From positions 186,001 through 250,000 of the forward strand of contig NZ_LQQA01000013.1 in assembly GCF_002101965.1 (NCBI RefSeq): a DNA stretch of 64,000 bases. The letters run 5' to 3'. Made by a program: the position numbers and the translations under genes. Origin of the DNA: Mycolicibacterium wolinskyi. GTDB lineage: Bacteria > Actinomycetota > Actinomycetes > Mycobacteriales > Mycobacteriaceae. Below are positions 9,199 through 18,414 of this stretch, piece after piece (within the stretch, counting starts at the first letter, position 1; each line of letters starts with the position of its first letter). The notes below the pieces were generated by a model. It had not been told where the DNA came from. It saw only the letters and a program-made list of their open reading frames with translations, and made no database searches.

Positions 9199-10044
9199 CT
9201 AACCCGACAGGTTGAAGTTGCCGTTGGAGCCGTAGATCGACAGCGACACCAACAAGGTCACCGAGATCACCACGATGAGCGAGGTACGCACGGCGTTGCC
9301 AACGGCAACACCGACACCGGAGGGCCCACCCGCCGCGAAGTACCCGAAATAGGTGTGCACCAACAACACTGCCAGCGCCATGAGGATCGCTTCCAAGAAG
9401 GACCACAGCAGGTCGATGGGGTTCAGGAATGTCCCGAAGTAGTGTTCGTACAGACCTGCGGACTGACCGAACATCACGACGGTGGTCAGCTTGCTGGCGG
9501 CAAAGGACATCATGACCGCGATGGAGTACAGCGGCACGATCGCGACCATCCCGGCGACGATGCGCGTACTGACCAGATACTCGACCGGCCTGATACCCAT
9601 CGTCTCCAGGGCGTCGATCTCCTCGTTGATCCGCATGGCCCCGAGCTGGGCCGTCACCCCTGCGCCGAACGTCGCCGCCAAACCGATACCGGCCACCACC
9701 GGTGCGGAGATCCGCACGTTGATGAACGCCGCGAGGAATCCAGTCAACGCCTCGATGCCGATGTTGCCCAGTGAGCTGTACCCCTGGACCGCCAGTGTTC
9801 CTCCGGCGGCCAGCGTGAGAAACCCGACGATCACGACCGTTCCACCGATCATCGCCAGAGTTCCTGCGCCCATGCTGATCTCGGCGATCAGCCGGATGAC
9901 CTCTCGCCGGTAGTGCACGGCCGCGTGCGGCATGCCTGCCAACGCCCTGCCGTAGAACAACGTGTGGTCGCCGAGCCGATTCGCGACCCCGATGGGTTTA
10001 CTCAGCTCTCTGGTGAGGCGCGGGTAAAGCGCACGTACTGCCAT
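9199..10044 (-). CDS. yrbEB: YrbE-type permease B of the Mce transporter
   Basis: MlaE/YrbE-family integral membrane protein, 281 residues. About five or six membrane helices include MGAGTLAMIGGTVVIVGFLT and a C-terminal VVISVTLLVSLSIYG segment. The conserved cytoplasmic coupling loop EEIDALETMGIRPVEYLVST is present; in this family it contacts the ATPase (Mkl/MceG in mycobacteria, not encoded here). It pairs with YrbEA to form the permease under the Mce tunnel. It lies 13 bp after yrbEA. Confidence 0.93.
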   Translation of the reverse strand: MAVRALYPRLTRELSKPIGVANRLGDHTLFYGRALAGMPHAAVHYRREVIRLIAEISMGAGTLAMIGGTVVIVGFLTLAAGGTLAVQGYSSLGNIGIEALTGFLAAFINVRISAPVVAGIGLAATFGAGVTAQLGAMRINEEIDALETMGIRPVEYLVSTRIVAGMVAIVPLYSIAVMMSFAASKLTTVVMFGQSAGLYEHYFGTFLNPIDLLWSFLEAILMALAVLLVHTYFGYFAAGGPSGVGVAVGNAVRTSLIVVISVTLLVSLSIYGSNGNFNLSG

Positions 10045-10057
10045 CGCTCCGTCCCCG

Positions 10058-10870
10058 CTATCCGGTCGTCATCCGAATGCCGATAGCCGTGACAACCACG
10101 TTGACGACGAACAGTGCCATGAACGCGTACACCACGGTTTCGTTGACCGCGTTACCCACTGCCTTGGCACCGCCGCCGGCGATCGTGAGGCCGCGGTAGC
10201 AGGCGACCATCCCGGCGATCAGCCCGAACAAGGCAGCTTTGACACACGAGATGAGCACCTCCGGGATACCGGTGAGCAGTGTGATACCCGCGGCAAACGC
10301 GCCGGGATTGACATCTTGGATGAACACCGAGAACGCATAGCCGCCGAGAATGCCGATGATCACCACCAGGCTGTTGAGCAACAGCGCGACCAATCCGGAC
10401 GCCAGCATGCGGGGAGTGACGAGTCGCTGAATCGGGTTGATACCCAACACTTCCAGTGCATCGATCTCGTCACGGATGGTGCGAGATCCGAGGTCGGCAC
10501 ACATCGCAGTCGCACCGGCCCCCGCGACGATCAGCACCGTCACCATCGGGCCGACCTGGGTTACCGCTCCGAATGCCGCGCCGGCACCGGAGAGATCGGC
10601 CGCCCCGAGCTCCCGCAACAGGATGTTGAGCGTGAAACTGACCAGGACCGTGAACGGGATCGCCACCAGGAGTGTCGGCATGAGCGACACGCGTGCGACG
10701 AACCAGGACTGCTCGAGAAACTCTTTGCCCTGGAACGGGCGGCGAAATGCGAACTTCACCGCGTCGACGGACATCGAGAACAGTCCGCCGACGGCCTGCA
10801 ACGTTCCCGACATGCCCGCACCGAACGCAGGCAGCCCGGTGGACCAGCGGTCCGCGGCTTTGTTAACCAT
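10058..10870 (-). CDS. yrbEA: YrbE-type permease A of the Mce transporter
   Basis: First gene of the mce operon, 270 residues of MlaE/YrbE type. It carries the coupling motif RDEIDALEVLGINPIQRLVT and several membrane helices (VAIPFTVLVSFTLNILL, LVALLLNSLVVIIGILGGYA, VVYAFMALFVVNVVVTAIGI). With YrbEB it forms the heterodimeric inner-membrane permease. The operon promoter must lie in the 217-bp divergent gap with the SDR gene. Transcription runs yrbEA-yrbEB-mceABCDEF. Confidence 0.93.
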   Translation of the reverse strand: MVNKAADRWSTGLPAFGAGMSGTLQAVGGLFSMSVDAVKFAFRRPFQGKEFLEQSWFVARVSLMPTLLVAIPFTVLVSFTLNILLRELGAADLSGAGAAFGAVTQVGPMVTVLIVAGAGATAMCADLGSRTIRDEIDALEVLGINPIQRLVTPRMLASGLVALLLNSLVVIIGILGGYAFSVFIQDVNPGAFAAGITLLTGIPEVLISCVKAALFGLIAGMVACYRGLTIAGGGAKAVGNAVNETVVYAFMALFVVNVVVTAIGIRMTTG

Positions 10871-11087
10871 CTGTCGCCGAATACTCCATCACGATCTCAC
10901 CTTGGAATGATTCGGCAACCTGCCGATCTTCGTGGACGCCCCACCTTGGCAGCCGTAGGGTGACCGGGAACACAGCTCGTCCCACCCACCGGGAGGCACC
11001 TCGACAGCGGAGCCCCCTGGGACGCAACGTAGTCGGAGCCGGGTCCCGCCCATCGTCCAGAACAGCTAATGAACAGGGAGTTGCACA
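10871..11087. promoter_or_regulatory. Divergent control region, mce operon / SDR gene
   Basis: 217 bp separating yrbEA from the divergent SDR gene. It contains an inverted repeat GCCGAAT (10876-10882) / ATTCGGC (10910-10916) right next to yrbEA, which could be an operator. The SDR gene has a clear Shine-Dalgarno (GGGAG) before its GTG at 11088. No convincing -35/-10 pair was found. Confidence 0.4.
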
Positions 11088-11918
11088 GTGCCTGATCTGC
11101 CGTCCGAACCTACACCGGCCCTGTCGAGGTACTCCAACCGCCGGGTGCTGATCACCGGTGGTGGCTCAGGCATCGGACAAGCGAGCGTCTTGCGGATTCT
11201 CGCCGAGGGAGGCCAAGTGGTGGCCGCCGATATCAGTGCCGAAGGCCTGACCGACACCACCGCGAAGGCAGGCACATTCGGCGAGCGGTTGAAGACTGTC
11301 GAAATGGACGTGGGCAAGGAGGACTCGGTGCGGGCCGGTGTCGCCGACGCAGTCAAAACCCTGGGTGGGCTCGACACTCTCGTGAACGCTGAGGGCATAC
11401 TGCGCTCGGGGCATCTCGCTCAGACCACCCTGGCCGAGTTCGAACAGGTCCTGCGGATCAACCTTACCGGCACCTTCCTGGTGACCCGGGAGGCGATCGG
11501 CCCGCTGCACGAGGGCAGGGGCCCGGCCGTGGTGAATTTCAGCTCCACCTCCGCGCACTTCGCACACCCCTACATGGCGGCCTATGCGGCGTCCAAGGGT
11601 GGCGTCCTGTCGATGACCCATGCCTGGGCGTCGGAGTTCGCGAAAGCCGGTATTCGCTTCAATTGTGTTCAGCCAGGGTCGATTTCGTCCGGCATGACAG
11701 ACGGATCCGGCACGTCACGGCAGAGCGTCGGACCGGGCCTGCCGGAGGACGCCGACTACAGCCTCTTCGGCAAAGTCGCGCCCATGCTCCCGCTCGACGG
11801 CGGGGCCATCTTCGCCGGGCCGGATGCGGTCGCCAGCGTGGTGGCGATGCTCGGCAGCGACGATGCGTACTTCATCACCGGCACCGAGGTCCGCATCGAC
11901 GGCGGATCACATATGTAG
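11088..11918 (+). CDS. Short-chain dehydrogenase/reductase (SDR)
   Basis: A 276-residue classical SDR oxidoreductase using NAD(P)(H). The Rossmann glycine motif TGGGSGIG is at about residues 24-31, and the acidic residue in VVAADIS after beta-2 favours NAD. The usual NNAG is VNAEG here. The active site is Ser in NFSSTSAH with YAASKGG (Tyr-x-x-x-Lys). A C-terminal TGTEVRIDGGSHM is standard. The GTG start has GGGAG eight nt upstream. It is divergent from the mce operon, so it may modify the lipid or steroid-like cargo; the substrate is unknown. Confidence 0.85.
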   Translation: MPDLPSEPTPALSRYSNRRVLITGGGSGIGQASVLRILAEGGQVVAADISAEGLTDTTAKAGTFGERLKTVEMDVGKEDSVRAGVADAVKTLGGLDTLVNAEGILRSGHLAQTTLAEFEQVLRINLTGTFLVTREAIGPLHEGRGPAVVNFSSTSAHFAHPYMAAYAASKGGVLSMTHAWASEFAKAGIRFNCVQPGSISSGMTDGSGTSRQSVGPGLPEDADYSLFGKVAPMLPLDGGAIFAGPDAVASVVAMLGSDDAYFITGTEVRIDGGSHM

Positions 11919-11959
11919 TCGATGGCTTTCGACGACCGGATCACCTACGGAGACATCGC

Positions 11960-12412
11960 ATGCAGATAACAAGGGCGACCATGGTCCTGGCAGGCGTGCT
12001 GGCCATGGGCGGCCTCTTCTCCCCTCCCGCACACGCCGGGCCGCTCTATGCGAACTATCAGTTGATCATCCCGGAGCGGTATGACTTTCATACCTGGACC
12101 TGGGCGATTTCCTTCTGTGTCCCCGAAGCGCCAGATTGCGTGCAGGTCAATGCCATCCCGATGCCGATCGCGAAGGCATTCGAGTACCGGGGCAACGCGT
12201 ACGTGGCAGACGGGCGCTACACCATGACCGTCGACGTCCCGGACGGGCTACGGTGCGGCAACGTCTATTACGGCCCGACGATCCCGACCCGCGACGTGTA
12301 CTCATGGGACTCGGCGACCTTACGAGGAACACTCAATTCCTCGTTCGCAACCGGTTGCGACGGCGCACCGGGTGGGACCCGGACCTACCCGTTCTCGCTT
12401 ATTCGGCTCTGA
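11960..12412 (+). CDS. Secreted four-cysteine protein, mce-flanking family
   Basis: A 150-residue exported protein starting MQITRATMVLAGVLAMGGLF, with signal cleavage after AHA near residue 26. The start is the ATG at 11960, 41 bp after the SDR stop. The mature protein has four cysteines (ISFC, PDC, LRC, TGC), a TWTWAIS segment and ends YPFSLIRL. This order matches the protein at 1160 on the far side of the mce operon, suggesting a duplicated family. No function is known to me. It is probably co-transcribed with the SDR gene and converges on the TetR gene. Confidence 0.72.
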   Translation: MQITRATMVLAGVLAMGGLFSPPAHAGPLYANYQLIIPERYDFHTWTWAISFCVPEAPDCVQVNAIPMPIAKAFEYRGNAYVADGRYTMTVDVPDGLRCGNVYYGPTIPTRDVYSWDSATLRGTLNSSFATGCDGAPGGTRTYPFSLIRL

Positions 12413-12426
12413 CTGCCACCGACGTC

Positions 12427-13721
<1,295 letters not shown>

Positions 13722-13734
13722 CGCCCCGGCCGGT

Positions 13735-14802
13735 CTAGTTGACCACGCACTCGCAGTCGTACTCGCCTTCGAGTCCGCGTGGCAGGCCCTCGCCGCGGAA
13801 GATGCCGCTCGCGGCAGTTGTCGACGAAAGCGCGTCGGCGGCCAGGATCATCGCCGCACCGGTCCAGGTGGTGCGCTCCTCGGGCCAGCGCTTGCCGTCG
13901 GCGAAAACCAGCCCGGTCCAATAGGATCCGTCGGCTTCCCGCAGGTGGTGCATGGCCGCGAACTGCTCGTGGGCACGCCGGGTATCGCCGATCGCGTCGA
14001 GCGCCATCACGAGCTCGCACGTCTCGGCTCCGGTGACCCACGGCCGGTGGTCGACGCAGCGGATACCGAGGCCGGGCACCACGAAGTCATCCCAGCGGCC
14101 GTCGATCCGGCTCCTGGCGGCATCGTCGAGCAGGGCACCGCCGAGCACCGGGTAATACCACTCCATCGCGTGAGTGTCCTTGGCCGCGAACGCTTCCGGG
14201 TGTTCGGCGATGGCGTGGCCCAAACGGCCGACCGCGACCTCCCATTCCGGTTGCGGATCACCCAGGTAGTCCGCGAGGGCCAGCCCGCAGCGGATGCTGT
14301 GGTAGACGCTCGCGCATCCGGTCAGCAGCGCTTCCTCGACCGGGCCGGAAGGTGTGCTGGCCCAGTAGATTTCGCCGCCGGGCGCCTGCAGCCCCAGCAC
14401 GAAGTCGATCGCTCGGGTCACCACGGGCCACATGGTCTCGGCGAATCCGCGATCGCCGGTGACGAGGACGTGGTGCCACACCCCGGTCGCGACGTAGGCG
14501 CAGAAGTTGCTGTCGCTGTTGGCATCTTCGACGACCCCGTTGCGCAGCTGGATCGGCCAGGAGCCGTCGGCCCGCTGGACGGTGCGGCACCAGTCGAACG
14601 CCGCGCGCGCCGGTTCGATGAGCCCGGCCACGGTGAGCGCCATGGCGTTCTCGACGTGGTCCCACGGATCGGTGTGGCCACCGTCGAACCACGGCAGCGC
14701 ACCTGAGGATTCCTGGGTTGCCGCAATCGACCGCGCGGTCTGCAGGCAGTCGTCCGGCGTCAACACACCGGGCACGCCCGGGAGCTCAGGCAAGCGCAAC
14801 AT
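13735..14802 (-). CDS. Alpha/alpha-barrel (prenyltransferase/glycosidase-like) protein
   Basis: A 355-residue soluble protein. Its repeated motifs (ALPWFDGGHTDPWDHVENAM, RADGSWPIQLRNG, DSNFCAYVATGVWHHVLVTG, ADGSYWTGLVF) resemble the six-hairpin alpha/alpha-toroid fold of terpenoid cyclases, prenyltransferases and glucoamylase-like hydrolases. Mycobacterial relatives are often labelled prenyltransferase without biochemical proof. Acidic and aromatic residues in each repeat could line a sugar-binding cleft. It is the last gene of a three-gene operon, 7 bp after the methyltransferase, so action on the product of the GT4 enzyme is likely. It ends with a CxC pair. Confidence 0.6.
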   Translation of the reverse strand: MLRLPELPGVPGVLTPDDCLQTARSIAATQESSGALPWFDGGHTDPWDHVENAMALTVAGLIEPARAAFDWCRTVQRADGSWPIQLRNGVVEDANSDSNFCAYVATGVWHHVLVTGDRGFAETMWPVVTRAIDFVLGLQAPGGEIYWASTPSGPVEEALLTGCASVYHSIRCGLALADYLGDPQPEWEVAVGRLGHAIAEHPEAFAAKDTHAMEWYYPVLGGALLDDAARSRIDGRWDDFVVPGLGIRCVDHRPWVTGAETCELVMALDAIGDTRRAHEQFAAMHHLREADGSYWTGLVFADGKRWPEERTTWTGAAMILAADALSSTTAASGIFRGEGLPRGLEGEYDCECVVN

Positions 14803-14809
14803 CCACCAC

Positions 14810-15532
14810 CTACTTGCCGTGGCCCGGCTTGACGAAGTACAAGGCCACGCTCTTGCCGATGAACGGGTTGAGCAACGACTCCGCGGTACGGGTGAGCCAC
14901 GGCCGGCCCATCATGTCCCACACGAGCAACTGGTGGTAGGCCTTGACCGCCGGGTGATCGTTCTTGTCCGTCCCGACAGCGCATTTCAGCCACCAGTACG
15001 GCGAATGCAGGGCGTGCTCGTGGTGGGTGTGGGTCAGCTTGAGACCGTGGGCGAGCACTTTGTCGCGAAGTTCGTCGGCCTTGTAGATCCGGATGTGGCC
15101 GCCCTCGTTGGCGTGGTACTCGTCGGACAACAGCCAGCACACCTTCTCGGGCAGCCAGCGCGGCACCGTGATCGCCAGCGAGCCACCAGGTTTGAGCACC
15201 CGCACGAGTTCGGCGATGGCGCGGTCGTCCTCGGGGACGTGCTCGAGGATCTCCGATGCGATGACGCAGTCGAACGTGCCGTCGGAGTATGGCAGATCCA
15301 ACGCGTCGCCCTTGACGGCCTCGCCGCGCGCGGAGAGGGGGACCTCGCCCTCCTCGCGCATAGCCTGCAGCATCGTGTCGACGTCGTTCAGATCGGACAC
15401 GCTCTGGTCGAATCCGATCACGTGCGCGCCCCGCCGGTACGCCTCGAAGGTGTGCCTGCCCGCGCCGCAACCGACGTCGATCACCGACGTGCCCGGGCCG
15501 ACACCGAGCCGGTCGAAGTCGACGGTCAGCAT
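14810..15532 (-). CDS. SAM-dependent methyltransferase (Methyltransf_11/25 type)
   Basis: A 240-residue class I methyltransferase. Motif I is VIDVGCGAGRHTFEA (about residues 18-32), the acidic loop is HVIGFDQS, then ALDLPYSDGTFDCVIASEIL with EHVPEDDRAIAELVRVLKPGG. The ATG at 15532 overlaps the end of the glycosyltransferase by 7 nt, so the two are coupled. The C-terminal third (WWLKCAVGTDKN, WLTRTAESLLNPF) is longer than a minimal domain and may bind the acceptor. It presumably methylates the glycan or glycolipid made by this operon. Confidence 0.85.
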   Translation of the reverse strand: MLTVDFDRLGVGPGTSVIDVGCGAGRHTFEAYRRGAHVIGFDQSVSDLNDVDTMLQAMREEGEVPLSARGEAVKGDALDLPYSDGTFDCVIASEILEHVPEDDRAIAELVRVLKPGGSLAITVPRWLPEKVCWLLSDEYHANEGGHIRIYKADELRDKVLAHGLKLTHTHHEHALHSPYWWLKCAVGTDKNDHPAVKAYHQLLVWDMMGRPWLTRTAESLLNPFIGKSVALYFVKPGHGK

Positions 15533-16773
15533 GGCCCCACCTTCTTCCCCATCCGTTCGCGAGCCAGTTCGTAAACCGACACCGTCTGCGCGGCAACCGA
15601 TTCCCAGCTGAAGACATCCAGCGCCCGCTGCCGTCCCGCCGCGCCCAACCGGCGGCGCTCGAGCGGCGAGTCGAGCAATTGGCCGAGCACCGCGGTGAGT
15701 TCGTCGACATCGGCCGGGCGCACCAAGCGCGCACATTCGCCGTCCGGGCCGACCACTTCGGGCAGGGCGCCCGCGCGGCTGGCCACGATCGGGGTACCGC
15801 TGGCCATGGCCTCCACCGCGGGCAGCGAAAAGCCTTCGTAGAGCGAAGGAATACACGCGACCTCGGCCGAGGCGAGCAGGCCGGCCAGTTCTTCGTCGGT
15901 CAGCCCGCTCGAGCTGTGCACGATGTCGGAGATGCCGAGCTCAGCGATCAGCTTCTCGGTCGGGCCGTTGGGTTCGAGCTTCGACACCAACTGCACGTCG
16001 AGGTTACGTTCCACGCGGAGCCGCGAAACCGCGTGCAGCAGATGGCTTATGCCCTTGAGCGGTACATCGGCACTGGCGATCGCGATGATGCGGCCGCTCA
16101 CCCGCTGCTCGGCGGGTTTGAACAGCTGGGTGTTCACGCCGAGGGGCACGATGTGCAGCTGCCCCGGCGCCACGCCGAAGTCCTCGGCGATGTCGGCTGC
16201 CGACGATGACGACACCGTGAGCAGTTCCGGGATCTGCCGCGCGACCTTCTTCTGCATCTCGGCGAATCCATACCACCGGCGCACCAACGGTTTACGCCAC
16301 CACTTGGCCGCGGCCACGTCGACCACGCGGTCACGCGTGATGGGATGGTGCACGGTCGCCACCACCGGCAGTCCCAGCCCGGCGATCTTGAGCAGATCGG
16401 AACCAAGGCTCTGATTGTCGTGAACCACGTCGAACTCATCGCGCCGCTCGGCGAGGATGCGCGCGACGCGCATCGTGAACGTCCGCGGTTCCGGGAAGCC
16501 GGCCGTCCACATCGTCAGCAATTCCAGCGCGTCGATGCGGTCGCGGATCTCGCTGGGCCGCGGAACCCGGAACGGGTCGGGCTCCCGGTAGAGGTCGAGG
16601 CTCGGGACCTTGGTCAGCGTCACCCGGGGGTCGAGACCCTCCGGGTACGGCTGGCCCGAGAACACCTCGACGTCATGGCCGAGTTCGGCGAGGCCGCGGC
16701 TGAGATGACGCACATAGACGCCCTGGCCGCCACAGTGGGTCTTGCTCCGGTACGACAGCAATGCGATGCGCAT
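15526..16773 (-). CDS. GT4-family glycosyltransferase
   Basis: A 415-residue retaining GT-B glycosyltransferase. The N-terminal domain begins MRIALLSYRSKTHCGGQGVY with the Gly-rich acceptor loop. The C-terminal nucleotide-sugar domain contains VPLGVNTQLF, SADVPLKG and the EX7E motif EGFSLPAVE followed by MASGTPIVAS. It is the first gene of a three-gene operon with a methyltransferase and an alpha/alpha-barrel protein. A TTGCGT-17-TATAGT promoter lies about 80 bp upstream, with an 18-bp palindrome over its start site, so control by the TetR at 12427 is predicted. Donor and acceptor are unknown. Confidence 0.9.
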   Translation of the reverse strand: MRIALLSYRSKTHCGGQGVYVRHLSRGLAELGHDVEVFSGQPYPEGLDPRVTLTKVPSLDLYREPDPFRVPRPSEIRDRIDALELLTMWTAGFPEPRTFTMRVARILAERRDEFDVVHDNQSLGSDLLKIAGLGLPVVATVHHPITRDRVVDVAAAKWWRKPLVRRWYGFAEMQKKVARQIPELLTVSSSSAADIAEDFGVAPGQLHIVPLGVNTQLFKPAEQRVSGRIIAIASADVPLKGISHLLHAVSRLRVERNLDVQLVSKLEPNGPTEKLIAELGISDIVHSSSGLTDEELAGLLASAEVACIPSLYEGFSLPAVEAMASGTPIVASRAGALPEVVGPDGECARLVRPADVDELTAVLGQLLDSPLERRRLGAAGRQRALDVFSWESVAAQTVSVYELARERMGKKVGPC

Positions 16774-16841
16774 ATCAGCTCACCCGGCGTCCGGAATCGC
16801 GCTGAACTGGGAAGACGCGCTCACGCGCCGACTCCGAAACC

Positions 16842-16859
16842 TCTGGACATGTGTCCAGA
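16842..16859. promoter_or_regulatory. TetR operator 2 upstream of the glycosyltransferase operon
   Basis: TCTGGACA-TG-TGTCCAGA, a perfect 8-2-8 inverted repeat 69 bp upstream of the glycosyltransferase ATG. It abuts the -10 element and covers the predicted start site, the position of a classical repressor site. Its core matches operator 1. Confidence 0.72.
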
Positions 16860-16887
16860 CTATAGTTTGACGTGCTAGCCGACGCAA
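16859..16887 (-). promoter_or_regulatory. Promoter of the glycosyltransferase operon
   Basis: On the minus strand, -35 TTGCGT (16887-16882), 17-nt spacer, -10 TATAGT (16864-16859). It directs transcription into the GT4-methyltransferase-barrel operon. Confidence 0.6.
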
Positions 16888-16907
16888 CGCGTTCGCCAGC
16901 TATCGGC

Positions 16908-17366
16908 TCACCGCGGCGGCGGGAAGCCACCGGTCGCGACCGGACCCCAACGCGTCGGCGTGATGCGGATGAGGCACTTGCCCTGATCCACCATCGCCTG
17001 GCGATACTCCGCCCAGTCGGGGTGTTCGCCGGAGATGGACCGGAAGTAGTCGACCAGCGGTTCGACCGCGTCGGGCAGGCCGATCACCTCGGCATCGCCG
17101 TCGATTTGGACATACGGCCCGTTGAATTCGTCGGACAGCACGGTCACGCTCGCCCGCGGCGTACGGCCGATGTTGACCGACTTGGCTCGCTGCGGGTAGC
17201 TCGCGATCACGATGCGGCCCTGCTCGTCCACCCCGCCCGTCACCGGTGAACTCTGCAGCGACCCGTCCGCCCGGAAGGTCGTCAGCACCATCCGGTGCCT
17301 GGGTCGCACGAAATCGAGAAGCTTGTCGATACCTACTACGTCTGCGGTCGCATAGTTCCTGGCCAT
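16908..17366 (-). CDS. PPOX-class F420-dependent split-barrel protein
   Basis: A 152-residue FDOR-B-type protein (pyridoxamine-5'-phosphate-oxidase-like fold). Motifs are HRMVLTTFRADGSLQSSPVT, IVIASYPQRAKSVNIGRTPR and ASVTVLSDEFNGPYVQIDGD, the layout of mycobacterial Rv1155/Rv2074-like proteins that use F420 or bind biliverdin/flavin. The C-terminus LIRITPTRWGPVATGGFPPP is typical. TAGCGT sits 6 nt upstream of the ATG at 17366, implying a leaderless transcript starting within the end of the neighbouring C39-like gene. The two coding regions overlap by 31 nt. Confidence 0.85.
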   Translation of the reverse strand: MARNYATADVVGIDKLLDFVRPRHRMVLTTFRADGSLQSSPVTGGVDEQGRIVIASYPQRAKSVNIGRTPRASVTVLSDEFNGPYVQIDGDAEVIGLPDAVEPLVDYFRSISGEHPDWAEYRQAMVDQGKCLIRITPTRWGPVATGGFPPPR

Positions 17367-17896
17367 GCCTCGACGCTAGTGGGAAGTACGAACGCAAACG
17401 GCCGCGCGAAGCCCAATCCGGTTATGCGGGCCTCCCGCACCGCCGCCACGCGCACAGCGATGACGCGGCCCGAGGACGGCTCGTAGCACTGCAGCGCCTC
17501 GTCATTCGCGTCGACGATCAGCACCCAGTGCCGCGGTATGCCTCTTTCGCCGATCAGCATCGCGACCGGCAAGCCCGCCGCGACCGCACCGCGCACGTCT
17601 GCCAATGCGTCACGCCTGCCCCGGAACCGCCGCCAGCGGTAGGCGACCCCGCGGGCGGCGGCCAGATCGGTCAGCGCCCGCGCCATGCCGGCCGGGGTCG
17701 TGCCGAGCCGGCGCGGCCAAACCTGATTGACCGATGCGTGGATGCGGCCCTGTTCCCGCGCGAACCACTCCTCGCCGTCGGGTTGCAGCACTCTGGCGCG
17801 GTGGGCCGGGTCGAGGAGGGTGCCCGCGACGATCGCGACGGTCGGACCGCATGTGATCCCGTCGCGCTGACGCAGCCGCCATGACGCCGGTCTCAT
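17336..17896 (-). CDS. C39-like cysteine-peptidase-fold protein
   Basis: A protein of 186 residues from the ATG at 17896; in-frame TTG 17926 and GTG 17905 are alternatives. It carries RQRDGITCGPTVAIVAGTLL, a Gln-x5-Cys-Gly pattern typical of papain-like C39 peptidases, followed by PRHWVLIVDAN (candidate catalytic His) and CYEPSSGRV (strand with a possible Asn/Asp equivalent). No signal peptide is evident. C39-like domains process leader peptides or act on envelope peptides, but no substrate is encoded nearby. It overlaps the F420-type gene. Confidence 0.62.
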   Translation of the reverse strand: MRPASWRLRQRDGITCGPTVAIVAGTLLDPAHRARVLQPDGEEWFAREQGRIHASVNQVWPRRLGTTPAGMARALTDLAAARGVAYRWRRFRGRRDALADVRGAVAAGLPVAMLIGERGIPRHWVLIVDANDEALQCYEPSSGRVIAVRVAAVREARITGLGFARPFAFVLPTSVEAWPGTMRPQT

Positions 17897-18018
17897 TGTC
17901 CGCACACAAATTCTGACATCGGTCAATAAATTTCTGCCACCGGAAATTAAAAGGCCTGACCTGGTGGTTTATCAGGACATAACGCAGCCTAGCGAAGAGG
18001 ATGAGAAGGAGCGCGAAA

Positions 18019-18312
18019 GTGCAGAAGATAGCGAAGGGGCTCGGGGTGGCCACCATCGCCGCAAGTGGATTGGCCGCCGCGATCATCGGCTTGGCCGCAC
18101 CCGGCCATGCCGCGCCGGCCGGACCCGACAACGCCCAGCAGACCATCAGCCAACTGCAGCGGCAGGGCTATGTCGTGATCGTCAATCGGCTCGGTTCGGC
18201 GCCGCTCGATCAGGCCACCGTCGTGGCGATCCGGCCCGGCCAGAACTACAGCCGTACCGACACGCTCAACTCGAGCGTCACGCAGCGCACGGTCTATGTC
18301 GACGTGAAGTAG
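18019..18312 (+). CDS. Small secreted protein, mycobacterial conserved type
   Basis: A 97-residue precursor. The start is taken as the GTG at 18019, because AAGGAG lies 7 nt upstream; the ATG at 18001 would add six residues but has no Shine-Dalgarno. A long signal peptide (to about residue 32, AHA-AP) releases a mature protein of about 65 residues containing QTISQLQRQGYVVIVNRLGS and SRTDTLNSS, with no cysteine. Similar tiny exported proteins are common in mycobacteria without a known role. It is monocistronic, with a strong terminator 14 bp downstream. Confidence 0.8.
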   Translation: MQKIAKGLGVATIAASGLAAAIIGLAAPGHAAPAGPDNAQQTISQLQRQGYVVIVNRLGSAPLDQATVVAIRPGQNYSRTDTLNSSVTQRTVYVDVK

Positions 18313-18326
18313 CGCCGGCGAAAACC

Positions 18327-18363
18327 AGAGCCCCTGCCACCAGGCAGGGGCTCTTTGCTTTTT
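18327..18363 (+). terminator. Strong intrinsic terminator
   Basis: AGAGCCCCTGCC (18327-18338) pairs perfectly with GGCAGGGGCTCT (18343-18354) around an ACCA loop, followed by TTGCTTTTT. A 12-bp GC-rich stem with a T-tract is unusually canonical for a mycobacterium and ends the small secreted-protein transcript. Confidence 0.9.
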
Positions 18364-18414
18364 CCCGACCGGCACGCACAACCGCCCGAGGCGGTCGATA
18401 ATGGAGAAATGGCA

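Noticed and set aside
14507..15574. Plus-strand open frame antisense to the methyltransferase and barrel genes
   Set aside because: Spans the boundary of two coupled real genes and lacks any motif.
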